Assembly (NCBI GenBank): GCA_964423425.1
Contig: CAYRES010000001.1
Location: forward strand, 310,001-374,000
From: CAYRES01 sp964423425
GTDB taxonomy: Bacteria; Actinomycetota; Thermoleophilia; RBG-16-64-13
Direction: 5' to 3'
Length of the DNA: 64,000 nt
In this document: positions 8,204 to 17,558 of the stretch, piece by piece
Layout: each line of letters opens with the position of its first letter
Position numbering within the stretch: the first letter of the stretch is position 1
Position numbers and translations under genes: made by a program
Notes under the pieces: generated by a model
Told to the model about the DNA's origin: nothing
The model's input: the letters and a program-made list of their open reading frames with translations, nothing else
The model's database searches: none

Positions 8204-9067
8204 ATGGACGAAGGCAAGAGCAGGCGCGTGAGCGAGCTTCTCGAACACGGGTTCGACGGTTTTTCGCGCTCCCAGAAGGCCGTCGCACGCTACATCATCG
8301 ACCACCTGGAGGAGATTGGATACCTGAGTGCCGAGGAGTTGGCCCGCAAGGGTAATACCTCGAGTTCCACTGTGGTCCGCTTTGCGCAGTCTCTCGGCTT
8401 CGCCGGATATCCGGAGCTGCAGAAGGCCGCCCGCGAGGAGTATCGCCTGGGTGCGAGCACGCGGCCCATGGTGCACAGCGACCAGTTGCTGTTCGTGGTG
8501 GAGGAGGATTTCCTCACCAGGGCCCTTCGCACCGACATCCTCAGCCTGGAAGAGACGCTGGCGAAGAACACGTTGGCCGAGTTCGACCGGGCGGTGGAGA
8601 TCCTTGCGCACGCCGGCCAGCTGCTCATCGTGGGCATGCATGAAGCCGCGTCCCTCGCGCGTCATGCCGCGTATGTGTTCGAGCTTCTGGGTGTCGCAAC
8701 CCACGTGGTGGAGGATGGTTCGGAGGCACATCACGCCCGTCTCCTCCAGCTCGGGCCGGGTGACGCCCTCATGGCCATCGGTTTTCGGCGTGCGCACCGC
8801 CTCACCGTCCTCTTCACCGAGCAAGCGGCCACCCGGGGTGTCGGCACGGTGGTCATCACCGACAACAGTCTCTCCGAGTTGGCCGGCAAGGGTGACGTGA
8901 CCCTACTCACCGACATCGATTCCACCTTCTTCGCCCATTCACTCGTGGGTCCGCTCAGCTTGATCGGCGCGCTCGCCGCGGCTGTGTATGCACGCGACCC
9001 GGAGATGTTCGAGAGGCGCCTGCAGGATCTGCGCCGGCAGATAGACGAGTCGGGTTGGCTGAAGTAG
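8204..9067 (+). CDS. MurR/RpiR family transcriptional regulator (HTH + SIS)
   Basis: A 287-residue regulator. Residues 1-80 form the RpiR-type helix-turn-helix (LARKGNTSSSTVVRFAQSL is the recognition region), and residues 120-270 form a SIS sugar-phosphate isomerase fold. Such proteins sense phosphosugars or amino-sugar phosphates and repress or activate catabolic genes. No sugar-metabolism gene adjoins it here. It stands alone between a strong terminator and the pdxS promoter, with its own TATAAT promoter, so its target may be itself or a distant locus. The effector cannot be predicted. Confidence 0.88.
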   Translation: MDEGKSRRVSELLEHGFDGFSRSQKAVARYIIDHLEEIGYLSAEELARKGNTSSSTVVRFAQSLGFAGYPELQKAAREEYRLGASTRPMVHSDQLLFVVEEDFLTRALRTDILSLEETLAKNTLAEFDRAVEILAHAGQLLIVGMHEAASLARHAAYVFELLGVATHVVEDGSEAHHARLLQLGPGDALMAIGFRRAHRLTVLFTEQAATRGVGTVVITDNSLSELAGKGDVTLLTDIDSTFFAHSLVGPLSLIGALAAAVYARDPEMFERRLQDLRRQIDESGWLK

Positions 9068-9122
9068 AAAGTCGTCTTGACCGAGGACGGCCGCATGTGC
9101 AGCGACGCGTCCACTGGTGCCG

Positions 9123-9151
9123 TTGAAGGGTACCAGAGGGTCGGCTAAACT
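9123..9151 (+). promoter_or_regulatory. Promoter of the pdxS operon
   Basis: TTGAAG (9123-9128) and TAAACT (9146-9151) are separated by 17 bp, a standard sigma-70 type arrangement. It sits about 35 nt before the pdxS GTG, which has its own GAGGAG ribosome-binding site. Confidence 0.6.
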
Positions 9152-9186
9152 CTGTGTATCAAGCGCCCTTATAAGAGGAGTCTGCA

Positions 9187-10071
<885 letters not shown>

Positions 10072-10091
10072 GGCCTTTGGGGTCGCGGGGC

Positions 10092-10727
10092 ATGACACCA
10101 TTGGTCGGGGTCCTGGCCCTGCAAGGGGCATTCAGGGAGCACGGCCACATGTTGCGTGACCTCGGAGCCGAGGTGAGGGAAGTCCGGCTGGCCGCCGACC
10201 TGCACCACCTCGACGGTCTCGCCATTCCCGGTGGCGAGAGCACCACCATGAGCAACCTCATGAAGGTCTTCTCGCTCACCGACGCGCTGCGCGACTTCGC
10301 CACCCGCCGGCCGGTGCTCGCCACGTGTGCGGGCGCCATATTGCTCGCGGAGAGCATCGAGGACGGCCCAGTCGCCCGTGGCCCTTTGCGGCTTCTCGAC
10401 ATCTGTGTGCGCCGGAACGCCTGGGGCAGGCAGGTGCACAGCTTCGAGTCATCGGTCACACTCCTTCCTCCGGTGCCGAGCGCAGGCAGGAGCTTCCCCG
10501 GCGTCTTCATCAGGGCCCCCCGCATCGTGTCGGTGGGTCCTCGTGCCAGGCCCATCGCCGTACTGGAGCAGGAGGTGGTGGGGGTGCTGCAAGGAGGCAT
10601 CATGGCGCTCACCTTCCACCCGGAACTCACCTCCGACACCCGTATTCACCGCATGTTCCTCGATATCATCAAGAAGCGGGGGAGCGCCGGCGCGCTCGAA
10701 CCGTCTGTCATATACGCGGAGGTGTAG
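10092..10727 (+). CDS. pdxT: PLP synthase glutaminase subunit PdxT
   Basis: Class I glutamine amidotransferase that releases ammonia into the PdxS barrel. The 211 residues show PGGESTTMSNL (47-56 region), nucleophile Cys79 in ATCAGAILLA, and the His-Glu pair in FHPEL near the C terminus. I start at the ATG at 10092; an in-frame TTG at 10077 would add five residues but fits the family worse. It lies 20 bp after pdxS and 3 bp before yebC, so the three are one transcript. Confidence 0.96.
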   Translation: MTPLVGVLALQGAFREHGHMLRDLGAEVREVRLAADLHHLDGLAIPGGESTTMSNLMKVFSLTDALRDFATRRPVLATCAGAILLAESIEDGPVARGPLRLLDICVRRNAWGRQVHSFESSVTLLPPVPSAGRSFPGVFIRAPRIVSVGPRARPIAVLEQEVVGVLQGGIMALTFHPELTSDTRIHRMFLDIIKKRGSAGALEPSVIYAEV

Positions 10728-10730
10728 ACC

Positions 10731-11486
10731 ATGTCAGGGCACTCGAAATGGGCCGGCATAAAGCACAAGAAGGCTGCCGTCGACGCCAAGAGAGGCAAGG
10801 TCTTCGCCAAGCTCTCGAGGGCGATCACGGTCGCGGCCCGCGAGGGCGGGGGTGACCCCGATCACAACGCCACGCTCGTGCAGGCCATCCAGAAGGCCAA
10901 AGACGCGAACATGCCGAACGACAACATAGAGCGGGCCATCAAGAAGGGTACTGGTGCCGACAGTGAGGACAGCACCTTCCTCCACCTCACGTACGAGGGC
11001 TACGGACCGGGTGGCGTTGCCGTCTATCTCACGGTGCTCACCGACAACAGGAATCGCTCCGCAGCCGACGTCCGGCACATCTTCGACCGCTCGGGTGGCA
11101 AGCTGGGCACCGATGGTTCGGTCAGTTGGCTGTTCGAACGCAAAGGCGTGATCCTCATCGATGGCACCGGTGTCGATGAGGATGAAGTGATGGAGGCCGC
11201 CTTGGAGGCGGGAGCGGAAGACATCCTTACTGAGGGCCACATCTACGAGATCCGTACCGACCCGGCCGACTTCATGAAGGTGCGGGAGACACTGGAGGCC
11301 GGCGGGTACGAGTTCACCTCTGTGGAACTCACCATGATACCGAAGACGACCGTCGGCCTTGATGAGCCCGAGGCCAAGAAGACACTGCGTCTCATCGATC
11401 AACTCGAGGATCACGACGATATCCAGGAAGTCTTCGCAAACTTCGACATACCGGACGACGTGATGGAGGCGATCGCCGCGCAGTAA
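10731..11486 (+). CDS. yebC: YebC/PmpR-type protein (TACO1 family)
   Basis: The 251 residues begin with the family signature MSGHSKWAGIKHKK and continue through NIERAIKKGTG. The family was described as transcriptional regulators, and more recently as a ribosome-associated factor easing translation of proline stretches. GGAGGTG precedes the ATG. The gene lies directly upstream of ruvC, a linkage found across bacteria. Confidence 0.95.
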   Translation: MSGHSKWAGIKHKKAAVDAKRGKVFAKLSRAITVAAREGGGDPDHNATLVQAIQKAKDANMPNDNIERAIKKGTGADSEDSTFLHLTYEGYGPGGVAVYLTVLTDNRNRSAADVRHIFDRSGGKLGTDGSVSWLFERKGVILIDGTGVDEDEVMEAALEAGAEDILTEGHIYEIRTDPADFMKVRETLEAGGYEFTSVELTMIPKTTVGLDEPEAKKTLRLIDQLEDHDDIQEVFANFDIPDDVMEAIAAQ

Positions 11487-11499
11487 GACAAGGAGCTTG

Positions 11500-12033
11500 A
11501 TGACGACCCGTGTCATCGTCGGACTCGACCCCGGCACCGCTACGTTCGGCTATGGGGTGATATCCACGCTGGGGAACCGTTTCCGCCCCGTCGAATTCGG
11601 TGTGATCGAAACCACGGCCGACATGCTGCCCCACCTGCGTCTGTCCTCCATCTTCGACGCGGTGACGGCGCTCATCGGCAGAGTCGGCCCGGAAGCTGTG
11701 GCTGTGGAGTCTCTCTACTTCAACGTGAACGTACGCACTGCCCTCGCCGTCGGCCAATCGCGCGGCGTGGCCTTGCTCGCCTGCGCCCGGGCGGGCTGCG
11801 AGGTATTCGAGTACACTCCACAACAGGTGAAACAGGGTGTGGCGGGCTACGGCAAGGCCGACAAGGGTCAGGTACAGGAGATGGTGCGGCTGCTCTTGGG
11901 CCTCTCTGAGTGTCCTCGCCCCGACGATGCCGCCGACGCTCTCGGGGTGGCGATATGCCACGCCAACAGCGTCGGCTTCCGCAGTCGCGTGGGTGATGCC
12001 CTGCGTGGTAGGGAGGGCAAGAGTGATCGATAG
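11500..12033 (+). CDS. ruvC: Holliday junction endonuclease RuvC
   Basis: Resolves Holliday junctions by paired nicking after RuvAB branch migration. The 177 residues carry the RNase H-like acidic residues: Asp10 in GLDPGT, Glu70 in VESLYF, and the C-terminal DDAADALG pair. The ATG at 11500 is preferred over a TTG one codon earlier because AAGGAG at 11490-11495 would be too close to the TTG. The gene overlaps ruvA by 11 bp. Confidence 0.96.
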   Translation: MTTRVIVGLDPGTATFGYGVISTLGNRFRPVEFGVIETTADMLPHLRLSSIFDAVTALIGRVGPEAVAVESLYFNVNVRTALAVGQSRGVALLACARAGCEVFEYTPQQVKQGVAGYGKADKGQVQEMVRLLLGLSECPRPDDAADALGVAICHANSVGFRSRVGDALRGREGKSDR

Positions 12034-12625
12034 GTTGTCGGGACAGGTGGCCGCCCTCTACGGCGCCTCCGTCGTCATGGACGTGAGTGGCGTGGGTTTC
12101 CGGCTTGAAGTGTCGACCAACACTCTGAGGGATGTGGGAGGCGTGGGGAGTACGGCCTCTCTCTTCACCCATCTGCACGTGCGCGAGGATGCCCTCCAGC
12201 TCTTTGGTTTCTCCACCGAAGAGGAGCGGGCGCTCTTCCAGCTCCTCATCAGCGTGAGCAAAGTGGGGCCCCGGTTGGCCCTTGGGGCGCTTTCCAGCCG
12301 TCGGCCAGGGGATCTGGTACGGGCCATCGCCCTGGGTGATGCCGGAGTGTTCCAAGCGGTACCCGGTATCGGGAAGAAGACGGCAGAGAGACTCATTCTC
12401 GAACTCAAAGACAAGATCGAGGGCGCGGGTGAGACGACGGCCACGGGCGGAGGCGCGGTGTCCCTGGGATCTTTGGGGGATGATAACCTCCTCTTGGCGC
12501 GGGCCGCCCTCCTGGAGTTGGGTCTCAGCGCGACAGAGGCCGAACATGCCCTGCAGGGGGTCGACCGGGAGGAGCCGGTGCAGGCCATCATCACCCAGGC
12601 AATCCGGAAGAGAAGAGAGGGATAG
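12023..12625 (+). CDS. ruvA: Holliday junction branch migration protein RuvA
   Basis: DNA-binding tetramer that holds the four-way junction for RuvB. The GTG start inside the ruvC tail gives MIDRLSGQVAAL, a standard N terminus. The 200 residues include the OB fold, the helix-hairpin-helix pair (VSKVGPRLALGAL and VPGIGKKTAERLI), and the C-terminal domain that contacts RuvB. The stop is directly followed by the ruvB ATG. Confidence 0.96.
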   Translation: MIDRLSGQVAALYGASVVMDVSGVGFRLEVSTNTLRDVGGVGSTASLFTHLHVREDALQLFGFSTEEERALFQLLISVSKVGPRLALGALSSRRPGDLVRAIALGDAGVFQAVPGIGKKTAERLILELKDKIEGAGETTATGGGAVSLGSLGDDNLLLARAALLELGLSATEAEHALQGVDREEPVQAIITQAIRKRREG

Positions 12626-13699
12626 ATGCCCCCGGAGTTCGACGATAGTCCTTCTCCGACACCTGCCGAGTCCGCAAGGCTCGCCGAACCGGGTGAGGTT
12701 GCCGACGACCAAGAGTTCGACGGTTCGCTCCGGCCCCGCTCCCTCTCGGCCTTCGTCGGGCAGCCCGTACTGCGCGAGCAGCTGTCCATCTTCATCCAGG
12801 CGGCGCTCTCGCGAGGGGAGCCTCTCGACCACATACTTCTCGCCGGCCCCCCGGGTCTCGGCAAGACCACTCTCGCCACCATCATCGCTCTGGAGATGAG
12901 GGTGGGTGTCACCACCACCTCGGGGCCTGTGCTCGAACGGAAGGCCGACATGGCGGCCATCCTCACCAACCTGGCCGAGGGAGATGTGCTGTTCATCGAT
13001 GAGATCCATCGCCTCAACCGCGCGGTGGAGGAGATCCTCTACCCGGCGATGGAAGACTTCCAGATCGATATCGTCTTGGGCCAGGGTCCGGCGGCAAGGA
13101 GTATCAGGCTCGAGCTTCCGCGCTTCACCCTCATCGGAGCCACCACGCGATCGGGGCTCATCACCACACCGCTTCGGGATCGCTTCGGCTTCTCCCAGCG
13201 GGTGGAGCACTACTCCATCGACGATCTGGCGGCCATTGTTGTCCGCTCGGCGGGCATCCTGGGTGTAGTGATAGACGGCGAGGGAGCACACGAGATAGCT
13301 CTTCGTTCCCGCGGCACCCCGCGCATAGCAAACCGCCTGCTGAAGCGGGTCCGCGACGTCGCCGAGGTGAGGCACGAAGGCAAGGTGACCGCCGACGTGG
13401 CCCGGTCGGCACTCGATCTCTTCCAAGTCGACGAGAAGGGTCTCGACCGGGTGGACCGGGAGATACTCACCCTCATCCTGGATAAGTTCGACGGGGGGCC
13501 GGTGGGCCTGTCGACTCTCGCGGTGGCCGTCGGGGAGGAACCCGACACCATCGAGGACGTGTATGAGCCCTATCTGCTTCAGCGTGGCTTTCTCAAGCGT
13601 ACGCCACGGGGCCGTGTGCTCACGCGACTGGGATACGAGCATTGCGGAGTGAAGATGCCTTTGGCGGGAGACGGCAAGGCTACCCTTTTCGAAGCATGA
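12626..13699 (+). CDS. ruvB: Holliday junction branch migration motor RuvB
   Basis: AAA+ hexameric motor that drives branch migration on RuvA-bound junctions. The 357 residues show Walker A GPPGLGKT (74-81), Walker B FIDEIHRLN, sensor I IGATTRSG, and the C-terminal winged helix. A 30-residue acidic extension precedes the conserved core. The ATGA overlap with queH couples it to the queuosine genes. Confidence 0.97.
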   Translation: MPPEFDDSPSPTPAESARLAEPGEVADDQEFDGSLRPRSLSAFVGQPVLREQLSIFIQAALSRGEPLDHILLAGPPGLGKTTLATIIALEMRVGVTTTSGPVLERKADMAAILTNLAEGDVLFIDEIHRLNRAVEEILYPAMEDFQIDIVLGQGPAARSIRLELPRFTLIGATTRSGLITTPLRDRFGFSQRVEHYSIDDLAAIVVRSAGILGVVIDGEGAHEIALRSRGTPRIANRLLKRVRDVAEVRHEGKVTADVARSALDLFQVDEKGLDRVDREILTLILDKFDGGPVGLSTLAVAVGEEPDTIEDVYEPYLLQRGFLKRTPRGRVLTRLGYEHCGVKMPLAGDGKATLFEA

Positions 13700-14232
13700 G
13701 ATCCTCTCTGTTGTTGCACATATGCTGTGGGCCGTGCGCGACGGCAACGGTGGAGTACTGGCGCGGCCAGGGTGTGGAGCCCACGGGCTATTATTTCAAT
13801 CCCAATATCCAGCCGTATCAGGAATTCGAGAAGCGGTTGGAGGGGGTGCGCGCGTTCGCTGCCGCCACAGAGCTTGCTCTTCGGGAAGACCTCACTTACG
13901 ACCCGGTGGAGTGGTTTCGCTGCGCCGGGTTGGCCGGCGAGGAGCGCTGCCGCCGTTGCCTCGGCCTACGCTTGACTGCCGCGGCTGCAGAGGCGGCAGA
14001 CCGTGGTTTCCCGTCCTTAAGCACGACGCTCTCAATCAGCCCGTGGCAACGCCACGACTTCATCAAAGAAGAGGGTGCCCGTGCTGCAGAGGAACACGGG
14101 GTGGAGTTCCGTTACGTGGATCTGCGTCACATCTATCGGAAGTCCCAACGGATGGCGGTCGCCCTCGGGCTCTATAGGCAGAAGTACTGTGGCTGCGTGG
14201 TGTCGGAATGGGAGCGATATCGTGGGGCTTGA
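13696..14232 (+). CDS. queH: Epoxyqueuosine reductase QueH
   Basis: Reduces epoxyqueuosine to queuosine in tRNA, replacing the unrelated QueG. The 178 residues contain the family cysteines: CCGPC near residue 10, CRRC mid-protein, and YCGC near the end, which hold a 4Fe-4S cluster and a metal site. The ATG overlaps the ruvB stop. The nearby queA and tgt provide the two preceding steps, so this operon covers the last three steps of queuosine formation. Confidence 0.93.
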   Translation: MRSSLLLHICCGPCATATVEYWRGQGVEPTGYYFNPNIQPYQEFEKRLEGVRAFAAATELALREDLTYDPVEWFRCAGLAGEERCRRCLGLRLTAAAAEAADRGFPSLSTTLSISPWQRHDFIKEEGARAAEEHGVEFRYVDLRHIYRKSQRMAVALGLYRQKYCGCVVSEWERYRGA

Positions 14233-14440
14233 ACCGCTCGGCCGCCTTCTGATTGCACTGGGTGTGGGCATAGCCCTCCTCGGTGCGCTGTTTCTCCTTC
14301 TCTCGAAGCTGGGAGTGAGCAGTATGCCCGGCAACGTGGTGTTTCGCGGGGAGAGGATCACGGTGCTCATACCGATCGGCCTCTCCATTCTCGTGAGCGT
14401 ACTGCTCACTGTCGTCCTCAACCTCATCCTCAGGCGCTGA
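14222..14440 (+). CDS. DUF2905 small membrane protein
   Basis: A 72-residue protein with two transmembrane helices: LLIALGVGIALLGALFLLL and IGLSILVSVLLTVVLNLIL. They are joined by a short loop MPGNVVFRGERIT, which matches the DUF2905 family. The GTG start lies 11 bp inside the queH end. The family occurs near ruvB and queA in many firmicutes and actinobacteria, and its function is unknown. Confidence 0.85.
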   Translation: MGLEPLGRLLIALGVGIALLGALFLLLSKLGVSSMPGNVVFRGERITVLIPIGLSILVSVLLTVVLNLILRR

Positions 14441-14465
14441 GCCGAGCGCTGTCCGCGAATCTCAG

Positions 14466-15629
14466 GTGCGACTCGAGGAACTCGACTACCCGTTCTTTGC
14501 GGAGCTGATCGCCCAGCGCCCTGCCGAGCCGCGCGATTTGAGCCGACTCCTGGTGCTTGATGCCGCATGTGGGGGGGTGCGGCATCGGCGGTTCCGCGAT
14601 CTCCCCTCGCTGCTTCGGAAGGGCGACCTCCTGGTGGTGAACGACTCCCGGGTGCTCCCGGCCCGCATCCATGCGCTGAAGCCCACGGGGGGCGTGGTCG
14701 AGCTCGTGTTCCTCCGGCCTTGCGGGGGCGAGGAAGGCGGGAGGAACGGAACGGTCGACACGCGAACATGGGAGGTCCTCGCCAAACGGTCCCGACGTCT
14801 GCGCGAGGGGAGCCACCTGCGGGTCGTGCCTGCACCCGGTTTCCGTGGGCATGGTGAGCCGGAGGTTGTCGAGAGCAGCGGCGGGGAGCCGGTGGGGCTG
14901 TACCTGGAGGCGAGCCTTGGCGAGGGGCGGTGGCTGGTACGCCTGCCGGCGGATACCAGCGCACAGGAGCTCATGGAGGCTCACGGTGAGCTACCCCTGC
15001 CCCCTTACATCAGAACACCCCTGCGTACCGCCTCCGACTACCAGACGGTCTATGCGTCCCAGCCCGGCTCAGCCGCGGCACCCACAGCGGGCCTGCACTT
15101 CACCTCCCGGGTGCTCCGGGAGTTGGAGGAGGCCGGCATAGAGAGGGCGACCGTGACCCTCCACGTGGGCCTTGACACCTTCCGGCCCCTGAGCGGCGAC
15201 ACCGTGGAGGACCACCCCATTCACACCGAGTTCTACACCGTGCCGCCGCAGGAAGCGGCTCGGATCGACCGGATCCGCGCGGAGGGCAGACGAGTGGTGG
15301 CGGTGGGTACCACCACCGTGAGAGTGTTGGAGACCCTGTACCGTCACTCAGACGCGGATGGGCCGCCATCAGCCCCTCTGTCGGGAGCCACCGATCTCTT
15401 CATCACTCCCGGCTTTGCCTTCCGAGCGGTTGACGCGCTGATTTCCAACTTCCACCTGCCACGGACCTCATTGCTCGCCTTGGTAATGGCCTTCGCGGGT
15501 GTCGACCACATTCGCTCGGCTTATGCCGAGGCCGTCAAGGAACGGTATCGCTTCTTCAGCTTCGGCGATGCCATGCTGATCGACTCCGGCCCTCGGGCCG
15601 CGAGGGCATCAGCCGGGGAGAGGGTATGA
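14466..15629 (+). CDS. queA: SAM:tRNA ribosyltransferase-isomerase QueA
   Basis: Transfers and rearranges the ribose of S-adenosylmethionine onto preQ1-tRNA to give epoxyqueuosine-tRNA. The 387 residues include LLVVNDSRVLPARI, AAPTAGLHFT and RFFSFGDAMLI. The protein is about 40 residues longer than usual because of two insertions, near CGGEEGGRNG and near VVESSGGEPVG. The GTG start is the only reasonable one; the stop overlaps the tgt ATG. Confidence 0.95.
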   Translation: MRLEELDYPFFAELIAQRPAEPRDLSRLLVLDAACGGVRHRRFRDLPSLLRKGDLLVVNDSRVLPARIHALKPTGGVVELVFLRPCGGEEGGRNGTVDTRTWEVLAKRSRRLREGSHLRVVPAPGFRGHGEPEVVESSGGEPVGLYLEASLGEGRWLVRLPADTSAQELMEAHGELPLPPYIRTPLRTASDYQTVYASQPGSAAAPTAGLHFTSRVLRELEEAGIERATVTLHVGLDTFRPLSGDTVEDHPIHTEFYTVPPQEAARIDRIRAEGRRVVAVGTTTVRVLETLYRHSDADGPPSAPLSGATDLFITPGFAFRAVDALISNFHLPRTSLLALVMAFAGVDHIRSAYAEAVKERYRFFSFGDAMLIDSGPRAARASAGERV

Positions 15630-16816
15630 ACGAGGCGAACGGCCCGCAGCAGCTTTCTCCGGCCGCCAAGGCGTGTGTCTCCCGTGATGAAGGGCTTCCC
15701 TCATTCCCCTTCGCAGTGGAGGCGCGCGATGGGTCGGCGCGCGCCGGACTTCTCGCCACTCCCCGGGGCGTCGTGCAGACTCCCTGCTTCATGCCGGTGG
15801 GCACGAAGGGAACAGTGAAGGCCATGTCTCCCGAGCGGCTCGCGCGCGTCGGCGCCCGGATCATCCTGGCCAACACCTACCACCTCGCCCTCCGGCCGGG
15901 CAGCGGTGTGGTAAGCACCCTTGGGGGATTGCACCGCTTCATGGGCTGGGACGGGCCCATCCTGACCGACAGCGGTGGTTTCCAGGTATTCAGTCTCAAA
16001 CACACCGCCAAGGTTGACGATGGAGGTGCGGCCTTCGACTCGGTGTACGATGGCTCCCGGCAGGTCTTCACGCCCCGCAGGTCCATCGAGGAACAGCACC
16101 GCCTGGGTGCCGACATCATCATGTGCTTCGACGAATGCCCACCGGGCGACTCGCCCCGGCAGCTCGTGGAGCGGGCCGTGAGGCGCACATCGCTGTGGGC
16201 CGCCGCCTGCAAGGAGGTCCATCTCGAGACCGGCGGTGAGGGCGCCGACGGCCCGCAGATGCTCCTCGGGATCGTGCAGGGTGGGGTCCACACGGATCTC
16301 AGGGCCCGCAGTGTGTCCGAGTTGTGCGGCATCGGCTTCCCCGGCTACGCGCTCGGGGGGCTGTCGGTGGGTGAGGAGCGGCAACGTATGCTCGACATCG
16401 CTGCCTTCACCGCCGAGCGGCTCCCAAAGGAGCGTATTCGCTACTTCATGGGTATCGGGGATCCGGCCGGTGTGCTGGAGGTCGTAGAGAGAGGCATCGA
16501 CCTCTTCGATTGCGTACTCCCCACGAGAACCGCCAGGATGGGCACTGCTTTCACGGAGGAGGGGCGGGTCAACCTGCGCAACGCCCGCCACATCCGCTCA
16601 ACCGACCCGCTTGACGAGGATTGTCCCTGTACAGCCTGCCGGACCTTCTCGCGAGGGGTTCTGCGCCACCTGGTCATGCAGAAGGAGATCCTGGGTCTGG
16701 AACTACTCTCCGAACACAACCTCACCTTCATGACCCGTCTGGTGGCGGCGGCCCGGGAGGCCATCATCGCCGGCAGGTTTGCTTCTTTCAAACGGGGCCT
16801 TGTGGGGAAGTGGTAG
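15626..16816 (+). CDS. tgt: tRNA-guanine transglycosylase
   Basis: Exchanges the wobble guanine of GUN-anticodon tRNAs for preQ1. The 396 residues show the catalytic aspartates in LTDSGGFQVFS and LFDCVLPTRTARMG, and the zinc site CPCTAC plus a downstream His. The N terminus carries about 25 extra residues of low conservation before the conserved core. It is the last of the queuosine genes before yajC-secDF, the same order as in many bacteria. Confidence 0.97.
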   Translation: MNEANGPQQLSPAAKACVSRDEGLPSFPFAVEARDGSARAGLLATPRGVVQTPCFMPVGTKGTVKAMSPERLARVGARIILANTYHLALRPGSGVVSTLGGLHRFMGWDGPILTDSGGFQVFSLKHTAKVDDGGAAFDSVYDGSRQVFTPRRSIEEQHRLGADIIMCFDECPPGDSPRQLVERAVRRTSLWAAACKEVHLETGGEGADGPQMLLGIVQGGVHTDLRARSVSELCGIGFPGYALGGLSVGEERQRMLDIAAFTAERLPKERIRYFMGIGDPAGVLEVVERGIDLFDCVLPTRTARMGTAFTEEGRVNLRNARHIRSTDPLDEDCPCTACRTFSRGVLRHLVMQKEILGLELLSEHNLTFMTRLVAAAREAIIAGRFASFKRGLVGKW

Positions 16817-16944
16817 TCGAGCGAAGACGGCGTGGTAACATATGCTGCGTTTGCGGGGTTACCTCCGCGACCCGGCTGTACCCAGTTTCGAATGATTTGA
16901 TGATTTTGGACACTTGAGCGCATGCACGCGCAAAGGAGGCGGGT

Positions 16945-17421
16945 TTGAATAATATCGGACTGCTCGCGATCTACGTGGTGGGCTTCATCGCCATCTTCTA
17001 CTTCCTGGCGGTACGCCCGCAGCAGAAGCAGCGTCGCGCTCATCAGCAACTCATCGATTCGGTCAAGCGCGGTGACCGCATTGTGACCATCGGTGGCATC
17101 TTCGGCAAGGTCAAGAGGGTCGAAGAGGGGCTGGTCGTGATCGAGATCGACAAGGGCGTGAAGATCAAAGTCGCACGCAAGGCCATCGCCGAGATTGCGA
17201 GTGCTGAGCAGAGAGCCAAAGCCGTCGCCGTGCTCGAAGACGACGATGACGAAGATCTCGAGGACACGGTCGCCGAACTCGAAGCCGCTGAGTACGAACA
17301 GGAAGAAGGTGGAGAGGAAGGCGACGAGGACTACGTGGAGGACGAAGACCTCGTAGAAGGCGACGATTACGAGGGCGCCGAGGTCGGCGAGGAAGAAAAG
17401 GAAGAGCAGGCCAAGGGCTGA
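16945..17421 (+). CDS. yajC: Preprotein translocase accessory subunit YajC with acidic tail
   Basis: A single N-terminal membrane helix (LLAIYVVGFIAIFYFLAV) is followed by RPQQKQRR and the small beta domain with GDRIVTIGGIFG. It assists SecDF at the SecYEG channel. The TTG start is fixed by AAGGAGG at 16933-16939 with a 5-nt spacer. The last 60 or so residues are extremely acidic (runs such as EDDDDEDLED and EEEKEE), making the protein 158 residues instead of the usual 90-110. The tail's role is unknown. Confidence 0.93.
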   Translation: MNNIGLLAIYVVGFIAIFYFLAVRPQQKQRRAHQQLIDSVKRGDRIVTIGGIFGKVKRVEEGLVVIEIDKGVKIKVARKAIAEIASAEQRAKAVAVLEDDDDEDLEDTVAELEAAEYEQEEGGEEGDEDYVEDEDLVEGDDYEGAEVGEEEKEEQAKG

Positions 17422-17472
17422 TCGTGCACTGCTCCCGCCGCCCGTAGACGGCGCTGAACCCGGAAGGGTATG

Positions 17473-17499
17473 TGAGCCCCTGTTGTTGACAGGGGCTCA
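17473..17499 (+). repeat. 11-bp perfect inverted repeat over the secD promoter
   Basis: Arms 17473-17483 and 17489-17499 are exact complements around a TGTTG loop. No T tract follows, so it is not a classical terminator. It contains the -35 hexamer of the secD promoter, so it could be an operator, or a hairpin ending yajC transcripts. Confidence 0.6.
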
Positions 17500-17514
17500 G
17501 CCGTGACTTATGCT
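17486..17514 (+). promoter_or_regulatory. Near-consensus promoter for secDF
   Basis: Perfect TTGACA at 17486-17491, a 17-bp spacer and TATGCT at 17509-17514. The predicted RNA start near 17521 would leave almost no leader for the GTG at 17523, but gives a normal leader with GAAAGGG for the TTG at 17559. Confidence 0.7.
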
Positions 17515-17558
17515 CCGTTGCCGTGCGTGCGCACAGGCTTCTTCGAAAGGGTAGTTTG

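Noticed and set aside
11720..13747. A 675-codon open frame on the minus strand across ruvC-ruvA-ruvB-queH
   Set aside because: It lies antisense to four clear genes, has no family resemblance, and arises from the high GC at third positions.
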